Shown here one piece after another: positions 13,327 through 25,434 of a stretch of 29,833 nucleotides of DNA. Position 1 is the stretch's first letter, and each line of letters begins with the position of its first letter. Both the position numbers and the translations under genes were made by a program. The DNA comes from an uncultured bacterium (lineage in GTDB: Bacteria; Planctomycetota; Phycisphaerae; Phycisphaerales; UBA1924), in contig CALKYH010000093.1 in NCBI GenBank assembly GCA_938003595.1, positions 1 to 29,833 of the forward strand, read 5' to 3'. Under the pieces are notes generated by a model, which saw only the letters and a list, made by a program, of their open reading frames with translations, had not been told where the DNA came from and ran no database searches.

Positions 13327-15384
13327 TCAGTTGCCGGTCAGCTCGTCCGCGAGCTTCTGGTCCTCGTAGAGGATCCGGATGGCCTCGACGATGGCGCGGG
13401 AATCCACCGCCACGCCGCGGTTCACGGACCCGTCGTAGATCATGTCGCCCGGCAGGGAGTGGATGTTGCCGTCGAAGATGAGCCCGATGACCTCGCCCTC
13501 GCGGTTGACCACGGGGCTGCCGGAGTTGCCGCCGATGATGTCGACCTTGCAGACGAAGTTGTAGGGCGTGGACAGGTCTACGCGGTCCTTGCCCTTGATG
13601 TAGCGCTCGGGCAGGGCGAACTCGCCCTCGCCGCCGCGCTCCTTCCAGCGGTCGTAGATGCCCCCGAGCTTGGTGTAGGCCGGCACGCGATGGCCGCCCT
13701 CCTCCCAGCCGGTGATGGGCCCGTAGGTCAGCCGGAGGGTGAAGGTGGCGTCGGGGTAGACGCTGTCGCCCAGCACGGCGAACTGGGCCGCGGCGATCTT
13801 GGCGTAGGCCTCGCGCTCCTTCGCCTGGACCTCGTCCTCGTAGCGCTGGCGGAGCGAGCGCGACTCGGGGTCGAGGATGCGGGCGAGCTCGATCATGGGG
13901 TCGTTGGAGGCGGCCAGCGCGGCGGTGCCGCCCTCGGCCAGGGCGCGCCGGACGGCGATGTCGGAGAGCTTCGTGCCGAGCGCCAGCTCCTCGGCGCGGG
14001 CGCGGGGGCTCTTGCCGGCGAGCGCCGCCTGGACGAGCGGATCGTTCAGGCCGAGCGTTTCCGCCATGCCCGACAGGGCCGACTCCAGGCGGAAGATCTC
14101 GAAGTTGGTGTAGATCGGCGTGGGGGAGTAGAGGTCCATGTAGACGCGATCGAGGTTCGAGTCTCGATACTCGCGCAGGCGCTCGGCGCTGGGCTTGGGC
14201 AGCTCGTCGGCCAGGCGCAGCACGGTGACGGCCTTGGCGTACAGGTCCGACGAGATGTTGAGCGCGGCGCGCCGCTCGTAGAACTCCTCATGGATGCGCT
14301 GGGCCTCGGCGATCTGGTCCCAGGCGTCGCCCCAGTCCTTCTGCCACTGCGGGTTGGCGTTCACCGCCGCGCGGAGCGCCTTCTCCTCCTCGATCTTGCG
14401 GCCCATCAGGGTCGGGTCCAGCAGGCCCGCCAGGCGACCGGTGCGCGCCTTGCGCCCGTTGGCCACGCTGTGGAGCATGTCCTTGCCGATGCGGTTGTTC
14501 TCCGCGCTCTGGGCGCAGAAGCCCTGCAGCTTCACCTCCGCGCGCCACAAACGCTGGAGCGTCGAGACCTGCTCGACATCGCGCAGGAACGCGAGGTGAT
14601 CGGAGGTGTACAGCCGGCGCGTGCTGCCGGGGTGGCCGACCACGAACGCCAGGTCGCCCTCGGCGGAGCCGTTCCTGCTCCACTTCAGGAAGTGCTCGGG
14701 GCGCAGCGGCTCATCGTTCTCGTAGATGCGGAAGAAGGTCATGTCGAGGCAGTAGCGGGGGAACTCGAAGTTGTCGGTGTCCCCGCCGAAGGCCGCGGCC
14801 TGCTGCTCGGGCGCGAAGACCAGGCGCACATCGGTGAACCGCTTGTAGCAGTACAGGTGGTACGCGCCGCCCTGATAGAGCGTCACGACCTCCGGCTGCA
14901 GCCCCGTCGCCTCCTTGGCCTCCTGCTCGATCGTCGACATCATGCGCCGGCGGGCGGTGTTCGCCTCGGCGGCCGTCATGCCCGGCGTCACGGCGCCGTT
15001 CACGCGCGCCGTCACATCCTCGATGGTCCACAGCGCCATGAGCTCCAGGTCCGGGCACTTGAGCTCCTCGGCCGGCTCCACGGCGCGGTAGCCGGTGGTG
15101 AGCAGGTCGCGGTCCGGCGTGCTGAGCGCCGCGAGCATGTCGGAGGCGACATGGTGGTTCGTCATCACCAGCCCCTCGGGCGAGACGATCGAGCCCGACC
15201 CGCCCGTGCTGAACCGCACGGCGGACTTCTGCACATGCTCCAGCCACTCCGGGGTCGGCGTGAAGCCGTAGGTGTTCTGAAGATGCTCGACGGGCAGGCG
15301 ATTGATGAGCCACATGCCCTCGTCGGCGAGGGCGGCGGTGGTCAGGGCGGCGGCCGCGAGGGCCAGAGATAGAACGCGACGCAT
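13327..15384 (-). CDS. S46 family dipeptidyl peptidase (DPP7/DPP11-like)
   Basis: A 685-residue exported serine peptidase; S46 enzymes release dipeptides from peptide N termini in the periplasm. The signal peptide is about residues 1-20 (cleavage after ALA, mature DEGMW as in the family). The catalytic His is in TNHHVA (77/78), the Asp in GDTDNFEFPRY and Ser621 in GGNSGSPV. The residue 18 positions after the serine, which in the family separates DPP7 (Gly) from the acidic-specific DPP11 (Arg), is Gly here (FDGN), so a DPP7-like preference for hydrophobic P1 is likely. The start at ATG 15384 has GAAGGAG upstream. It lies 98 bp downstream of the S9 gene and completes a row of secreted peptidases that could degrade imported protein to dipeptides. 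Confidence 0.93.
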   Translation of the reverse strand: MRRVLSLALAAAALTTAALADEGMWLINRLPVEHLQNTYGFTPTPEWLEHVQKSAVRFSTGGSGSIVSPEGLVMTNHHVASDMLAALSTPDRDLLTTGYRAVEPAEELKCPDLELMALWTIEDVTARVNGAVTPGMTAAEANTARRRMMSTIEQEAKEATGLQPEVVTLYQGGAYHLYCYKRFTDVRLVFAPEQQAAAFGGDTDNFEFPRYCLDMTFFRIYENDEPLRPEHFLKWSRNGSAEGDLAFVVGHPGSTRRLYTSDHLAFLRDVEQVSTLQRLWRAEVKLQGFCAQSAENNRIGKDMLHSVANGRKARTGRLAGLLDPTLMGRKIEEEKALRAAVNANPQWQKDWGDAWDQIAEAQRIHEEFYERRAALNISSDLYAKAVTVLRLADELPKPSAERLREYRDSNLDRVYMDLYSPTPIYTNFEIFRLESALSGMAETLGLNDPLVQAALAGKSPRARAEELALGTKLSDIAVRRALAEGGTAALAASNDPMIELARILDPESRSLRQRYEDEVQAKEREAYAKIAAAQFAVLGDSVYPDATFTLRLTYGPITGWEEGGHRVPAYTKLGGIYDRWKERGGEGEFALPERYIKGKDRVDLSTPYNFVCKVDIIGGNSGSPVVNREGEVIGLIFDGNIHSLPGDMIYDGSVNRGVAVDSRAIVEAIRILYEDQKLADELTGN

Positions 15385-15482
15385 GAAGGCTCCTTCGGGA
15401 GAGATCGCCGGGCGCACGGGGCCGGGCGTGGTGAGTCTGGATTGAACCGCTTCGGGCCCGGCCGGCTGCGGGCGGCCGCGGG

Positions 15483-17723
15483 CTACGGGTTCAGGTGTTC
15501 GACGAAGTAATCGATCGTCCGCTGCTGCAGGGGCGCGTAGACCTCCGGCGCGGCGACCATGTGGGTCTGCCCGGCGAGGGGCAGGAAGTCGTAGGGCACG
15601 CCGGCCCGGAAGAGGGCGTCGGTCATCTTGAGGGAGTGCACGAGGTAGACATTGTCGTCCGCCGTGCCGTGGATGACCAGCAGCGGTCGGCGCAGGTCCT
15701 TCGCGTAGGTCAGGACATTGCTCCGCTCGTAGGCGTCGGGATGATCGTCGGGCACGCCGAGGTACCGCTCGGTGTAGTGCGTGTCGTAGTCGATCCAGTC
15801 GCAGACCGGCGCCCCGGCGACGCCCGCATGGAAGGTCTCCGGCTCGCGCATGACGGCCATCGCGGAGAAGTACCCGCCGAACGACCAGCCGTAGATCCCC
15901 ACGCGGGAAATGTCCATCTCGGGATACCGATCCCCCAGCGCCCGCAGGGCCGACTTCTGATCCGCCAGCGCGGGCCCGATCAGGTCGTGCTTGATCGCCC
16001 GCTCCCAGTCGCGCCCGCGCGAGGGCGTGCCGCGCCCGTCGATCGCCACGACGATGAAGCCGTGGTCCGCGAACCACTGGTTCAGCGTGCGCCCGCGCGC
16101 TGCGCTGGTCACGACCTGGGCGTGCGGCCCGCCGTAGACGCTCACCAGGACGGGGTAGCGCCGGCCCGGCTCGAAGTTGCGCGGACGGATGATCAGGGCG
16201 TTGAACTGCGGGCTGGCGCCGATGCGCACGAGCTCCGCGTTGACCTCGAACGGAGGCGCTTCCGCGGCGGAGTTGAGCGAGCCCATGGGCGTCCCGTCGA
16301 AGCGCGTCACCGTCGTCGAGCCGAGGTCGTTCATCGAGGAGAAGGTGTGCAGGTACACCGAGCCGTCCTTGCTGAACGAGGCCCCGTGGACGCCGGGCTC
16401 GGTGGTGATGCGCACGGGATCGCCGCCTGCGAGGGGCATGCGATAGAGGTGCGTCTGCGTCGGGTCCTCCCCGGCGCTGAGCCAGATGACGCCACGATCC
16501 TCGTCCACGCTCACCACGCCACGAAGCGGGAAGCCCGTCGGCGTCAGCTCGCGCACGAGGGAGCCGTTCCGTGCCCGCAGTTCCAGCCGCCACCAGCCCG
16601 AGCGCTCGCTCGTCCAGAGGAAGCCCGAGCCGTCGTCGAGCCAGCGCGGCATGTCCTGATCGAGGTTGATCCAGGCGTCGTCGCGCTCGACGAGCAGCGT
16701 CGTGGTGGAGCCCGTGTCCTCGTTGACGGCCAGCAGCGCCTCTTCGGTCTGCTCGCGGTTCTGCACGAGGATCGTCAGCGGCGCGTTCTCGGGCCACTTC
16801 ACGGTCGCCAGGTACGGGTAGCGCTCGCGGTCCCAGTCCACCCAGACCGTCTCGCCGCCCGAGGCGCTCATCACGCCCAGGCGCACATCGGCGTTCTTCG
16901 TGCCCGCGCGCGGGTAGGGGAAGGAGTTCGGCGGCTTGGCAGGGTTCGCCGGGTCGGGGATGTAGAACTGCATCATCCCCTCGGTGTCGTTGCGCTGGTA
17001 GGCGATGCGCGTCGAGTCCGGCGACCACCAGTAGCCCGCGGTCCGGCCCATCTCCTCCTGGGCCGCGAACTCGGCCAGGCCGTTGGTGACCGTCTCGGAG
17101 TCCTTGGTCGTCAGGCGGCGCTCGGCGCCGGTGTTCAGGTCCGTGACATACAGGTCGCCCTCGCGCACCGCCGCGAGCATGGCGCCATCGGGCGAGAACC
17201 GCGGGTCGATGGGGAAGCCAGCTTCGCTCGTGTGTTCGCGGCGCTCCCCGCTCGCCCGATCGATGACGAAGATCCGACCCGACAACGGCACGAGCATCTT
17301 TGCGCCGTCCTTCGACAGGCCGAACGACGCGATGCCCCGCGCGGTCGAGCGGGTTCGCTCGCGTCGCGCCAGCTCCTCGACCGTGAGGACCTCCTCCTCG
17401 CCCGCGAGGATCTGGTCCGCCGTCAGCAGCAGCCGCTCCTGCCCGGTCGCGGTGTCGAACTCGTACAGGTCCCGCACGAACGAGCGAGGGCCCGAGCGCA
17501 GGAAGTAGACCTTGTCGCCCGAGGGCGTGAGCGAGGTCGAGGCCGGCCGGCCCAGCGTGAAGCCGCGCGTCGCCGCGTGCTGCTCGAGGTAGCCCGACAG
17601 CGCCACGGATCTGGACGGCGCCTGAGCGGCGGAACTGGCGGTTTGCGGCTGGGACGCGCAGGCGCCGATGAGCGCAGCCGCCGCGGCGACCAGGGACGAA
17701 ACGAGGATTCGGGCTGGGGTCAT
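15483..17723 (-). CDS. S9 family peptidase, DPP-IV-like lipoprotein
   Basis: A 746-residue prolyl-oligopeptidase-class enzyme. The N terminus ends in a lipobox (ALIGAC, Cys22), so it is probably membrane-anchored. An eight-bladed DPPIV N-terminal propeller follows (about 60-490), including EEMGRTAGYWWSPD with the Glu pair that binds the substrate N terminus in dipeptidyl peptidases. The hydrolase domain has Ser614 in GWSFGGY, Asp689/690 in GTADDNVY and His721 in GQTHM. It likely removes X-Pro or X-Ala dipeptides. It starts 45 bp after the S41 gene on the same strand; the gap has no clear promoter, so co-transcription is plausible. Confidence 0.93.
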   Translation of the reverse strand: MTPARILVSSLVAAAAALIGACASQPQTASSAAQAPSRSVALSGYLEQHAATRGFTLGRPASTSLTPSGDKVYFLRSGPRSFVRDLYEFDTATGQERLLLTADQILAGEEEVLTVEELARRERTRSTARGIASFGLSKDGAKMLVPLSGRIFVIDRASGERREHTSEAGFPIDPRFSPDGAMLAAVREGDLYVTDLNTGAERRLTTKDSETVTNGLAEFAAQEEMGRTAGYWWSPDSTRIAYQRNDTEGMMQFYIPDPANPAKPPNSFPYPRAGTKNADVRLGVMSASGGETVWVDWDRERYPYLATVKWPENAPLTILVQNREQTEEALLAVNEDTGSTTTLLVERDDAWINLDQDMPRWLDDGSGFLWTSERSGWWRLELRARNGSLVRELTPTGFPLRGVVSVDEDRGVIWLSAGEDPTQTHLYRMPLAGGDPVRITTEPGVHGASFSKDGSVYLHTFSSMNDLGSTTVTRFDGTPMGSLNSAAEAPPFEVNAELVRIGASPQFNALIIRPRNFEPGRRYPVLVSVYGGPHAQVVTSAARGRTLNQWFADHGFIVVAIDGRGTPSRGRDWERAIKHDLIGPALADQKSALRALGDRYPEMDISRVGIYGWSFGGYFSAMAVMREPETFHAGVAGAPVCDWIDYDTHYTERYLGVPDDHPDAYERSNVLTYAKDLRRPLLVIHGTADDNVYLVHSLKMTDALFRAGVPYDFLPLAGQTHMVAAPEVYAPLQQRTIDYFVEHLNP

Positions 17724-17768
17724 GGCCCTCAGACTAGCACGGCGCCGCCCGGGATCGAGCCCCGGCGG

Positions 17769-19517
17769 TCACTCCTGCGCCGCCCGGATCGCCGCCTCCA
17801 GCGCCTCGTCCCGGCCCGCGGCCAGGCCTTCGGCGGTGGGCAGCACGACGATGTCCGGCTCCACACCCCTGGCGAAGGTCGGCTGCGCGCCGTCGAGCGT
17901 GGTGCCCGTCCCCGTCCACTGGGCGACCAGGCGCCGATCTCCATCGCGGATGTCGTAGTACGCCGCAGGGCCGGCGGCGCCCGCGGTCCGCTCGCCGACG
18001 ATCGTCCCGATCTTCGCGCGCTTGACGAACACGACATCCAGCTCCGGGTCGGAGCGGGTGCCCGCGTCCACCAGCAGGATGAGCTTGGCCGGGTTGTGCG
18101 GAATGTTGGGCACGATCAGCGCCTCGCGGTTGAGCAGGCCCATCCTCACGCGATTGGGGCGGAGGGGCGTCGGGACCAGGCGCGTGATGGGGGGCGCTTC
18201 GGTCTTCAGGAACGAGCCCAAGTGCCGGTGCAGCCCGCGCGCCGCCAGCGAGCGGTAGTCCGCGATGACCGCCTTGGCGCCGCTGAGCGGGCCGTTCAGC
18301 ACGGCGATGAAGGAGGAGTCGTCGTAGGCGCTCGGGTCCACATAGAAGACGCCCGGCGCGACCTCGCGCGGGTTGTTGGTGGTCGGAGGCAGCGACCGGC
18401 GCACGACCTCGACCGGGCGGACCGCGTCGTCGCCGGGCGAGCGCACGCTCAGCGACAGCGTCGATCCTGCGGGCCCGAGCAGGCCGACCGCCAGGGCCGT
18501 GTGCGCCCGGACCTCTTCACGCGCCCCCGGCGCGGCGACCAGCGCGTGGGCCATCCAGTCCGCCGCGGCGTGGCCCTCGATCTCGACGATCCGGTCGCCG
18601 ACCCGCAGCGGGGCGCCCTCGTCCGCCTCGGCGACGAGCAGGGCGCCGTCGATCCATTCGAGGCGCATCGGCGGCGAGGCGTCGAACGAGGTCGGCACGA
18701 TCAGCGACTGCGCGTCGTGCAGCGCCGTGAGCATCACGCTGCAGGGGCGCAGCGCGTCCTGACCTTCCTCGGCGGCCAGCGCCTGGGAGACGGCTTCGCG
18801 CAAGGCGTCGAGCCATTCGATCGGCATGTTCTCCGGGGAGTCGATGAACGCCGGCGAGAAGTGCTGCACCGCGCCCCACACCAAGATGACGGGCACGAGC
18901 GCGTCGAGCGTCGGGCCGCTCAGGCGCGCCGCGGCGGAGTCGGCCTCGCCCGCGCCGGGCAGCGGCAGCGACCGGCCCTGCGTGTCCACCCACACCGAGA
19001 TCGGCATGCGGCAGGACACGCCGGCGCCGAGGTCGAAGATCGGGAAGTCGGTGGGGTCCGGCACGCGCCGGAGGCCATCGGCGTTGCGCAGGCCGATGAG
19101 CATGCGGTCGCGCGCGAAGATGTTGTCCTGCTGCATCGTCGTGAAGCCGATGTGTCGCCAGAACACCACGCCCGCGAAGGGATTCTCCGCGGACGCCAGC
19201 AGGGGCGAGGGCGGCGCCGGCGGCGCATCGCTTGGGAACACCTGGATCGACGGCGCCAGCGGCGCCAACACCCTCGTCAGCGCCGCGGCCAGCGCCTCGG
19301 GCGAGTCCGCCCCCGCCGCCGCAGGAGCCCCCTCGCGGACCACGCGCGACCAGTCCGCCGCAGCGGCCTGGTCCGAGGGGTGGAAGTGCTGCAGCAGCCC
19401 GACCAGCTGCGCGAACGCCGCGATGTTGTCGCGCGTGCGGTCGCCCGCGTCGGCCCGGACGGGCAGGGCAAGGAGAAGAACGGCCAGCGCGGCGGCTGCG
19501 AATCGTGTCGTCGGCAT
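17769..19517 (-). CDS. S41 family peptidase-like exported protein
   Basis: A 582-residue exported protein (signal peptide about 1-23, ending VRADA). The N-terminal segment LLQHFHPSDQAAAADW and the later VWGAVQHFSPAF match the paired helices of the S41 subgroup with the 'HFHPSD' opening. A PDZ-like region follows (LRVGDRIVEIEGH, about 310-330), then an S41 core. In the core the loop RSDPEL keeps Ser489 and the Glu three residues later (usual pattern S-x-x-E), followed by GTIVGERTAG and the C-terminal GVEPDIVV...GRDEALEAAI. The first core strand is worn (ADYRS instead of DLRG), so activity is likely but not certain. Transcription may be leaderless: TACAAT ends 5 nt before the ATG. Confidence 0.82.
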   Translation of the reverse strand: MPTTRFAAAALAVLLLALPVRADAGDRTRDNIAAFAQLVGLLQHFHPSDQAAAADWSRVVREGAPAAAGADSPEALAAALTRVLAPLAPSIQVFPSDAPPAPPSPLLASAENPFAGVVFWRHIGFTTMQQDNIFARDRMLIGLRNADGLRRVPDPTDFPIFDLGAGVSCRMPISVWVDTQGRSLPLPGAGEADSAAARLSGPTLDALVPVILVWGAVQHFSPAFIDSPENMPIEWLDALREAVSQALAAEEGQDALRPCSVMLTALHDAQSLIVPTSFDASPPMRLEWIDGALLVAEADEGAPLRVGDRIVEIEGHAAADWMAHALVAAPGAREEVRAHTALAVGLLGPAGSTLSLSVRSPGDDAVRPVEVVRRSLPPTTNNPREVAPGVFYVDPSAYDDSSFIAVLNGPLSGAKAVIADYRSLAARGLHRHLGSFLKTEAPPITRLVPTPLRPNRVRMGLLNREALIVPNIPHNPAKLILLVDAGTRSDPELDVVFVKRAKIGTIVGERTAGAAGPAAYYDIRDGDRRLVAQWTGTGTTLDGAQPTFARGVEPDIVVLPTAEGLAAGRDEALEAAIRAAQE

Positions 19518-19522
19518 AGCCG

Positions 19523-19528
19523 ATTGTA
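19523..19528 (-). promoter_or_regulatory. -10 element immediately before the S41 gene
   Basis: TACAAT on the minus strand (19528-19523) is a 5/6 match to a -10 and is followed by only 5 nt before the ATG at 19517. No convincing -35 lies 16-18 bp upstream. If used, the transcript has no untranslated leader, which fits the absence of any ribosome site. Confidence 0.45.
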
Positions 19529-19578
19529 CGAGCGGCGGGCCCGAATCGTTCCCTCGGGGTCGACGGATCGAGGCCGGA

Positions 19579-22500
19579 TCAGGGAACGAAACAGGGGGTG
19601 TTGAAGCCGCTCAGGACCAGATTCAGGTCCGCGAAGTTCACCTGCCCGTCGCCGTTGAGATCGCCGGCCAGCCCCGGGCCCGCGCTGTTGAACTGCCCGA
19701 GCACGATGTTCAGGTCGGCGAAGGTCACCTGGCCGTCCCCGTCGGCGTCGCCCGGGCAGAAGGTCGAGGCGCAGAGCTCTTCGAAGACCAGGACATCGTC
19801 GATCGCGGCCTCCACGGTGGAGGCGCCGCCCTCGTCCGCCGCGATGAACCGCAGCCGGATGGATCCGGCGGGCGCAACAAAGTCGGCGATTCGGAACTCG
19901 TGCCGGCGCCAGCCCGCGACGCTGTCGGGCCCGGTGGGGCCGACGTTCTCGACCTCGACCCAGGGCCCCCCGTCGGCGCTGATCTCCACGCGGAAGACAT
20001 CAGTCGCCGGGTTCGAGCCGGTGATATTCGAGAACCACCGCCAGTAGGCCGCATGCGCGTCCGCGGCGCCCGCGATCGAGATGACGGGAGAGGTCAGCGT
20101 GGTCCGCCCGTCGTCCACATCGCCGTTGTTGGGATTGGAGTTGGCGGGGTTCTGGCCCGTGGCGAAGCAGCGATCGCCCTCGGGCGAGCGGTCGTACTCC
20201 GGCTGCGCCCGCGAGCCGCGCGGATCGACGCGGTTCCACACGCCGGCGCTGGCGGTGTCATCGGGCTCGCCGATGGTCCAGCCCTGATTGGTTTCGAAGT
20301 CGTCCTGGAAATAGACGACCGTCTCGCGCACCGTGGGCGCGTGGACGACTACCGGCGCGCCCGCGGGCTCCGAGACGGCGCCGACGGAGGCGCCCTCGGC
20401 GTCGATGAAGAACTCCGGCGCTCCCAGGCAGGGCGAGGCCGGCAGCGCCGCGCTCCAGACTCCCCCGCCCAGGTCGGTCATCGCGGTAGAGAGGTAGGTC
20501 CCCGCGTGCGTCCGGTGGCGCAGCGTAGGGGGAGAGGCCAGGGCGTCGCCGACGGTTCGAACCCGCGCCTCGATCACGGTGGCTTCGCCCGGAACAACGC
20601 TCTCGGGCGCGCCGCCGACCAGCTCGATGGCGACGGCCGACAGCGCCGGCGAGGCGCACAGCGAGAATCGCTGCGGGCCGACGGGCACGCTGTGCCCCCG
20701 GACCTCGATGCGCCAGCGCCCGGGGGTCGGCGAGTCCACCAGCGCCTGCTCGACATTGTTCGTTCGATCAGGTCCGATGCGCAGCGCAGGGCTCGCGGGC
20801 GATTTGGGATCCAGCGTCCAGGGGAAATGCTCCACATTGGTCGGCGAATACAGGCGAAGATCCAGATCGTTCACCAGCGCCGGCGCGACGATGGGCGAGC
20901 CGGGGGCGTCGTCCCAGGCCATGGTGACGCGGACCTCCGCCGCGCCGGGCGGCACATCGACGAACGCTCGGTAGACGCCGCCGTCCGAGACCGATTCCTC
21001 GACAAACTGCCCGCTCCGCAGCTGGTCCACCGCGTCCGCGATGCGCAGCGAGCCGTAGCCGCTGCGGTAGTCGGGGCCCGTGGCGCCGATGTCCTCGGCC
21101 GTGTGGAGCAGGATGGCCTTGTAGAACGAGGGAATGGGATCAGGAAGCCCAGGGAACTGCGCTCGGAAATCCTCCAGCAGCAGCGCGATCGCGCCGGAGA
21201 CGACCGGGGTGGCCATCGAGGTGCCGAAGGTCGTGTAATAGAGGCCGAACACGATCTGATTGGTGGAGGTCGTGCCGCCGTCGCCGCCGATTTGGTAGCC
21301 CGGCGCCACCAGGTCCGGGCGCAGCCGCCCGTCGTCGGTGGGGCCCCAGGACGAGAAGATGGCCACCTCGTCCGTGTCGGAGGTCACCGCCCCGACGGCG
21401 ATGACATTTTTCGCCGTCGCGGGAGGCGGCGTCGTGTAGTAGGTCGAACCGCACCGCGCGGCGCCGCCGCGCTCGTTGCCGCCCGCCCACACGATCGGCA
21501 CGGCGCGCCCGAGCGAGCCGCCGACGATCCCGTCGAGCACCATGCTCATGACGGCGTAGTCGCCTTCGAGCTCGCAGTCGATCCCGTTCAGCGAGATATT
21601 CGTGCTCAGCGAGTTGTTCGCCAGGTCCGCCCCCAGGACCATGACCGCCTCGTAGTAGTCCGCCTCCAGATCGCCCGGGTCTGTGTACAGGTACAGCGGC
21701 GAGCCGCCGGGATCGTTCGTGTGCGTCCCGATCTCGATCCCGTAGGAGTCCACGACGACCCCCGGCGCCACGCCCCGGTACTGACCAACGCTCGCGGCGC
21801 CTGTGCCCCCGAGCGTGCCGGTCACATGCGTCGCGTGCTGCCGAGTCCCGCTCGTGTCGCGGACTGTCACCCGGCCCGTCAGGTCCGGGTGCGCCGAATC
21901 AGCCGTGCCGCTGTCGAGCACCATGGCGCGCACGCCCGCGCCGCTCAGCCCGTAGGGAGCGCTCTGCGCGATGTCCGCCTGCGACATCAGCCGCATTGTG
22001 TCGTTCGCCTCCGTCAGCGCCGGAGACGCGGGCTCGACCCAGACCACATCCTCGGTCATCGCCAGCGCCGTGGCGCCATCCACCGTCAGCCGCAGCGTGA
22101 GGGCGTTCGCGATCGGCGAGCCGCCGAGAACCTCAGCGCCTACCCGTCGTGCGATTTCACGGCCCTCGCCGGCGCTGTCCACATCCGGCGCGCACAACAC
22201 GGTCGCCACGATCGGAGCGGAACGGGGCCCCGAGGACGAGAGGATCGCCGGGTGCAGGCGCACCATGCTCGGCAGCTTCGTCAGTTCCACGCCAGCCCGG
22301 CCCGCCCCCAGGTCGCCGACATCTCGCCCCGCGCGCGCGAGGTAATACCCGCCGCCCAGCGGCCGGAGCAGCCGAAGCTCCCGTTCGGAGGAATCGCGCC
22401 GATGACTCTCAAGGTGAACCACGACCAGGTCGCCGGGCGCCGGCGCCGACGCCTCCTCCGCCACCACCGCGCCGGCCGACCAGCGCGGCTCGACTCGTCC

Positions 22501-22596
22501 GTTGCCTGCGAGGGCGCCGGAGGCGGCTAGCAGGCACGCGATGGCCGCAGCGCGGCGGGCTCGGTCGGGGACGGGATGCGGGAGGGGGCGAGGCAT
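19579..22596 (-). CDS. S8 (subtilisin) serine peptidase with dockerin-like tail
   Basis: A secreted subtilase of 1005 residues. After the signal peptide (about 1-30), the catalytic Asp is in VLDSGTADSAHPD, the His in RQHATHVTGTLGG, the oxyanion Asn in WAGGNERG and the Ser in GTSMATPVVSG, so all catalytic residues are kept. A C-terminal beta-sandwich with the RVTMAWDD...NDLDLRL...NVEQ pattern common in subtilases follows. Then comes a jelly-roll-like domain (EYDRSPEGDRCFATGQ to AAIDDVLVFEELC), and last a cysteine-framed pair of calcium loops (CPGDADGDGQVTFADLNIVL ... FADLNLVLSGFNTPC). ATG 22596 was chosen because the signal peptide begins there; a GTG at 22644 is the alternative. It probably degrades extracellular protein, tethered through its tail. 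Confidence 0.9.
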   Translation of the reverse strand: MPRPLPHPVPDRARRAAAIACLLAASGALAGNGRVEPRWSAGAVVAEEASAPAPGDLVVVHLESHRRDSSERELRLLRPLGGGYYLARAGRDVGDLGAGRAGVELTKLPSMVRLHPAILSSSGPRSAPIVATVLCAPDVDSAGEGREIARRVGAEVLGGSPIANALTLRLTVDGATALAMTEDVVWVEPASPALTEANDTMRLMSQADIAQSAPYGLSGAGVRAMVLDSGTADSAHPDLTGRVTVRDTSGTRQHATHVTGTLGGTGAASVGQYRGVAPGVVVDSYGIEIGTHTNDPGGSPLYLYTDPGDLEADYYEAVMVLGADLANNSLSTNISLNGIDCELEGDYAVMSMVLDGIVGGSLGRAVPIVWAGGNERGGAARCGSTYYTTPPPATAKNVIAVGAVTSDTDEVAIFSSWGPTDDGRLRPDLVAPGYQIGGDGGTTSTNQIVFGLYYTTFGTSMATPVVSGAIALLLEDFRAQFPGLPDPIPSFYKAILLHTAEDIGATGPDYRSGYGSLRIADAVDQLRSGQFVEESVSDGGVYRAFVDVPPGAAEVRVTMAWDDAPGSPIVAPALVNDLDLRLYSPTNVEHFPWTLDPKSPASPALRIGPDRTNNVEQALVDSPTPGRWRIEVRGHSVPVGPQRFSLCASPALSAVAIELVGGAPESVVPGEATVIEARVRTVGDALASPPTLRHRTHAGTYLSTAMTDLGGGVWSAALPASPCLGAPEFFIDAEGASVGAVSEPAGAPVVVHAPTVRETVVYFQDDFETNQGWTIGEPDDTASAGVWNRVDPRGSRAQPEYDRSPEGDRCFATGQNPANSNPNNGDVDDGRTTLTSPVISIAGAADAHAAYWRWFSNITGSNPATDVFRVEISADGGPWVEVENVGPTGPDSVAGWRRHEFRIADFVAPAGSIRLRFIAADEGGASTVEAAIDDVLVFEELCASTFCPGDADGDGQVTFADLNIVLGQFNSAGPGLAGDLNGDGQVNFADLNLVLSGFNTPCFVP

Positions 22597-22980
22597 CGAT
22601 AGCAATACGGGTGGAAAGGCTGAACGGGTCTGGTCGGGTCGCACTTGGCTGGTATCGGCCCTCGGTCGCCGGGTCTGCGGGGGTCCGAGGGGGGCGGGGC
22701 CCTCTACCCTGTATAGGGACCGAGAAACCTTGCTGGCCCGGGACGCGTACAGAAGGGCGCCGGGAAGGCCGCACGGGCGTCAGGAGGGCCCCCAGGGGGG
22801 ACCGAACCTGACTCTGGACGACCCAACCGGGGTTTTTCTGGGCCCCTCGAGCCGTGCCGGAGTCTCGATTGGACCCCCTAAAGCCCGGTCGTGTATGGTG
22901 AAGGCGTAGTCCCTGATATTTCTGGCAAGCGGCGTGCCGGCGCAGCGCCCCGCTTGCACACTGTTCCTGGAGGCCAACCC
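22597..22980. other. Divergent intergenic region between the subtilase and the degenerate subtilase
   Basis: No gene is visible in these 384 bases. A weak plus-strand promoter is possible: TTGGAC (22869-22874) with TGTATG 17 bp on (22892-22897). Closer to the plus-strand start an 8-bp perfect stem (GCAAGCGG 22925-22932 with CCGCTTGC 22950-22957, 17-nt loop) lies 11 nt before the ribosome site. Long G or C runs (around 22690 and 22790) stand out but form no clear element. On the minus strand I see no convincing promoter for the subtilase. Confidence 0.5.
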
Positions 22981-25341
<2,361 letters not shown>

Positions 25342-25369
25342 CCCGTCCGGCCAACGCAACGAACACCAG

Positions 25370-25399
25370 GGGCTCGCGGCTCGGCCGCGGGCCCTTTTT
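25370..25399 (+). terminator. Intrinsic terminator of the degenerate subtilase gene
   Basis: A 10-bp stem (25370-25379 with 25385-25394, one G-T pair, loop CTCGG), followed by TTTTT (25395-25399). It lies 28 bp after the stop and points in the right direction. The convergent serS gene ends 35 bp further on. Confidence 0.85.
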
Positions 25400-25434
25400 C
25401 GTGCGCCCGCAGGGCGCGACGGCCGCGGAGTCGC

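Noticed and set aside
15495..19604. A very long open frame on the plus strand (over 1300 codons) opposite the S9 and S41 peptidase genes
   Set aside because: It is a mirror of two well-supported genes in GC-rich DNA, has Arg/Gly/Val-biased composition with no domain, and would overlap recognised catalytic motifs. Similar long antisense frames at 12133-15372, 18826-22530 and 22780-25359 were dropped for the same reason.
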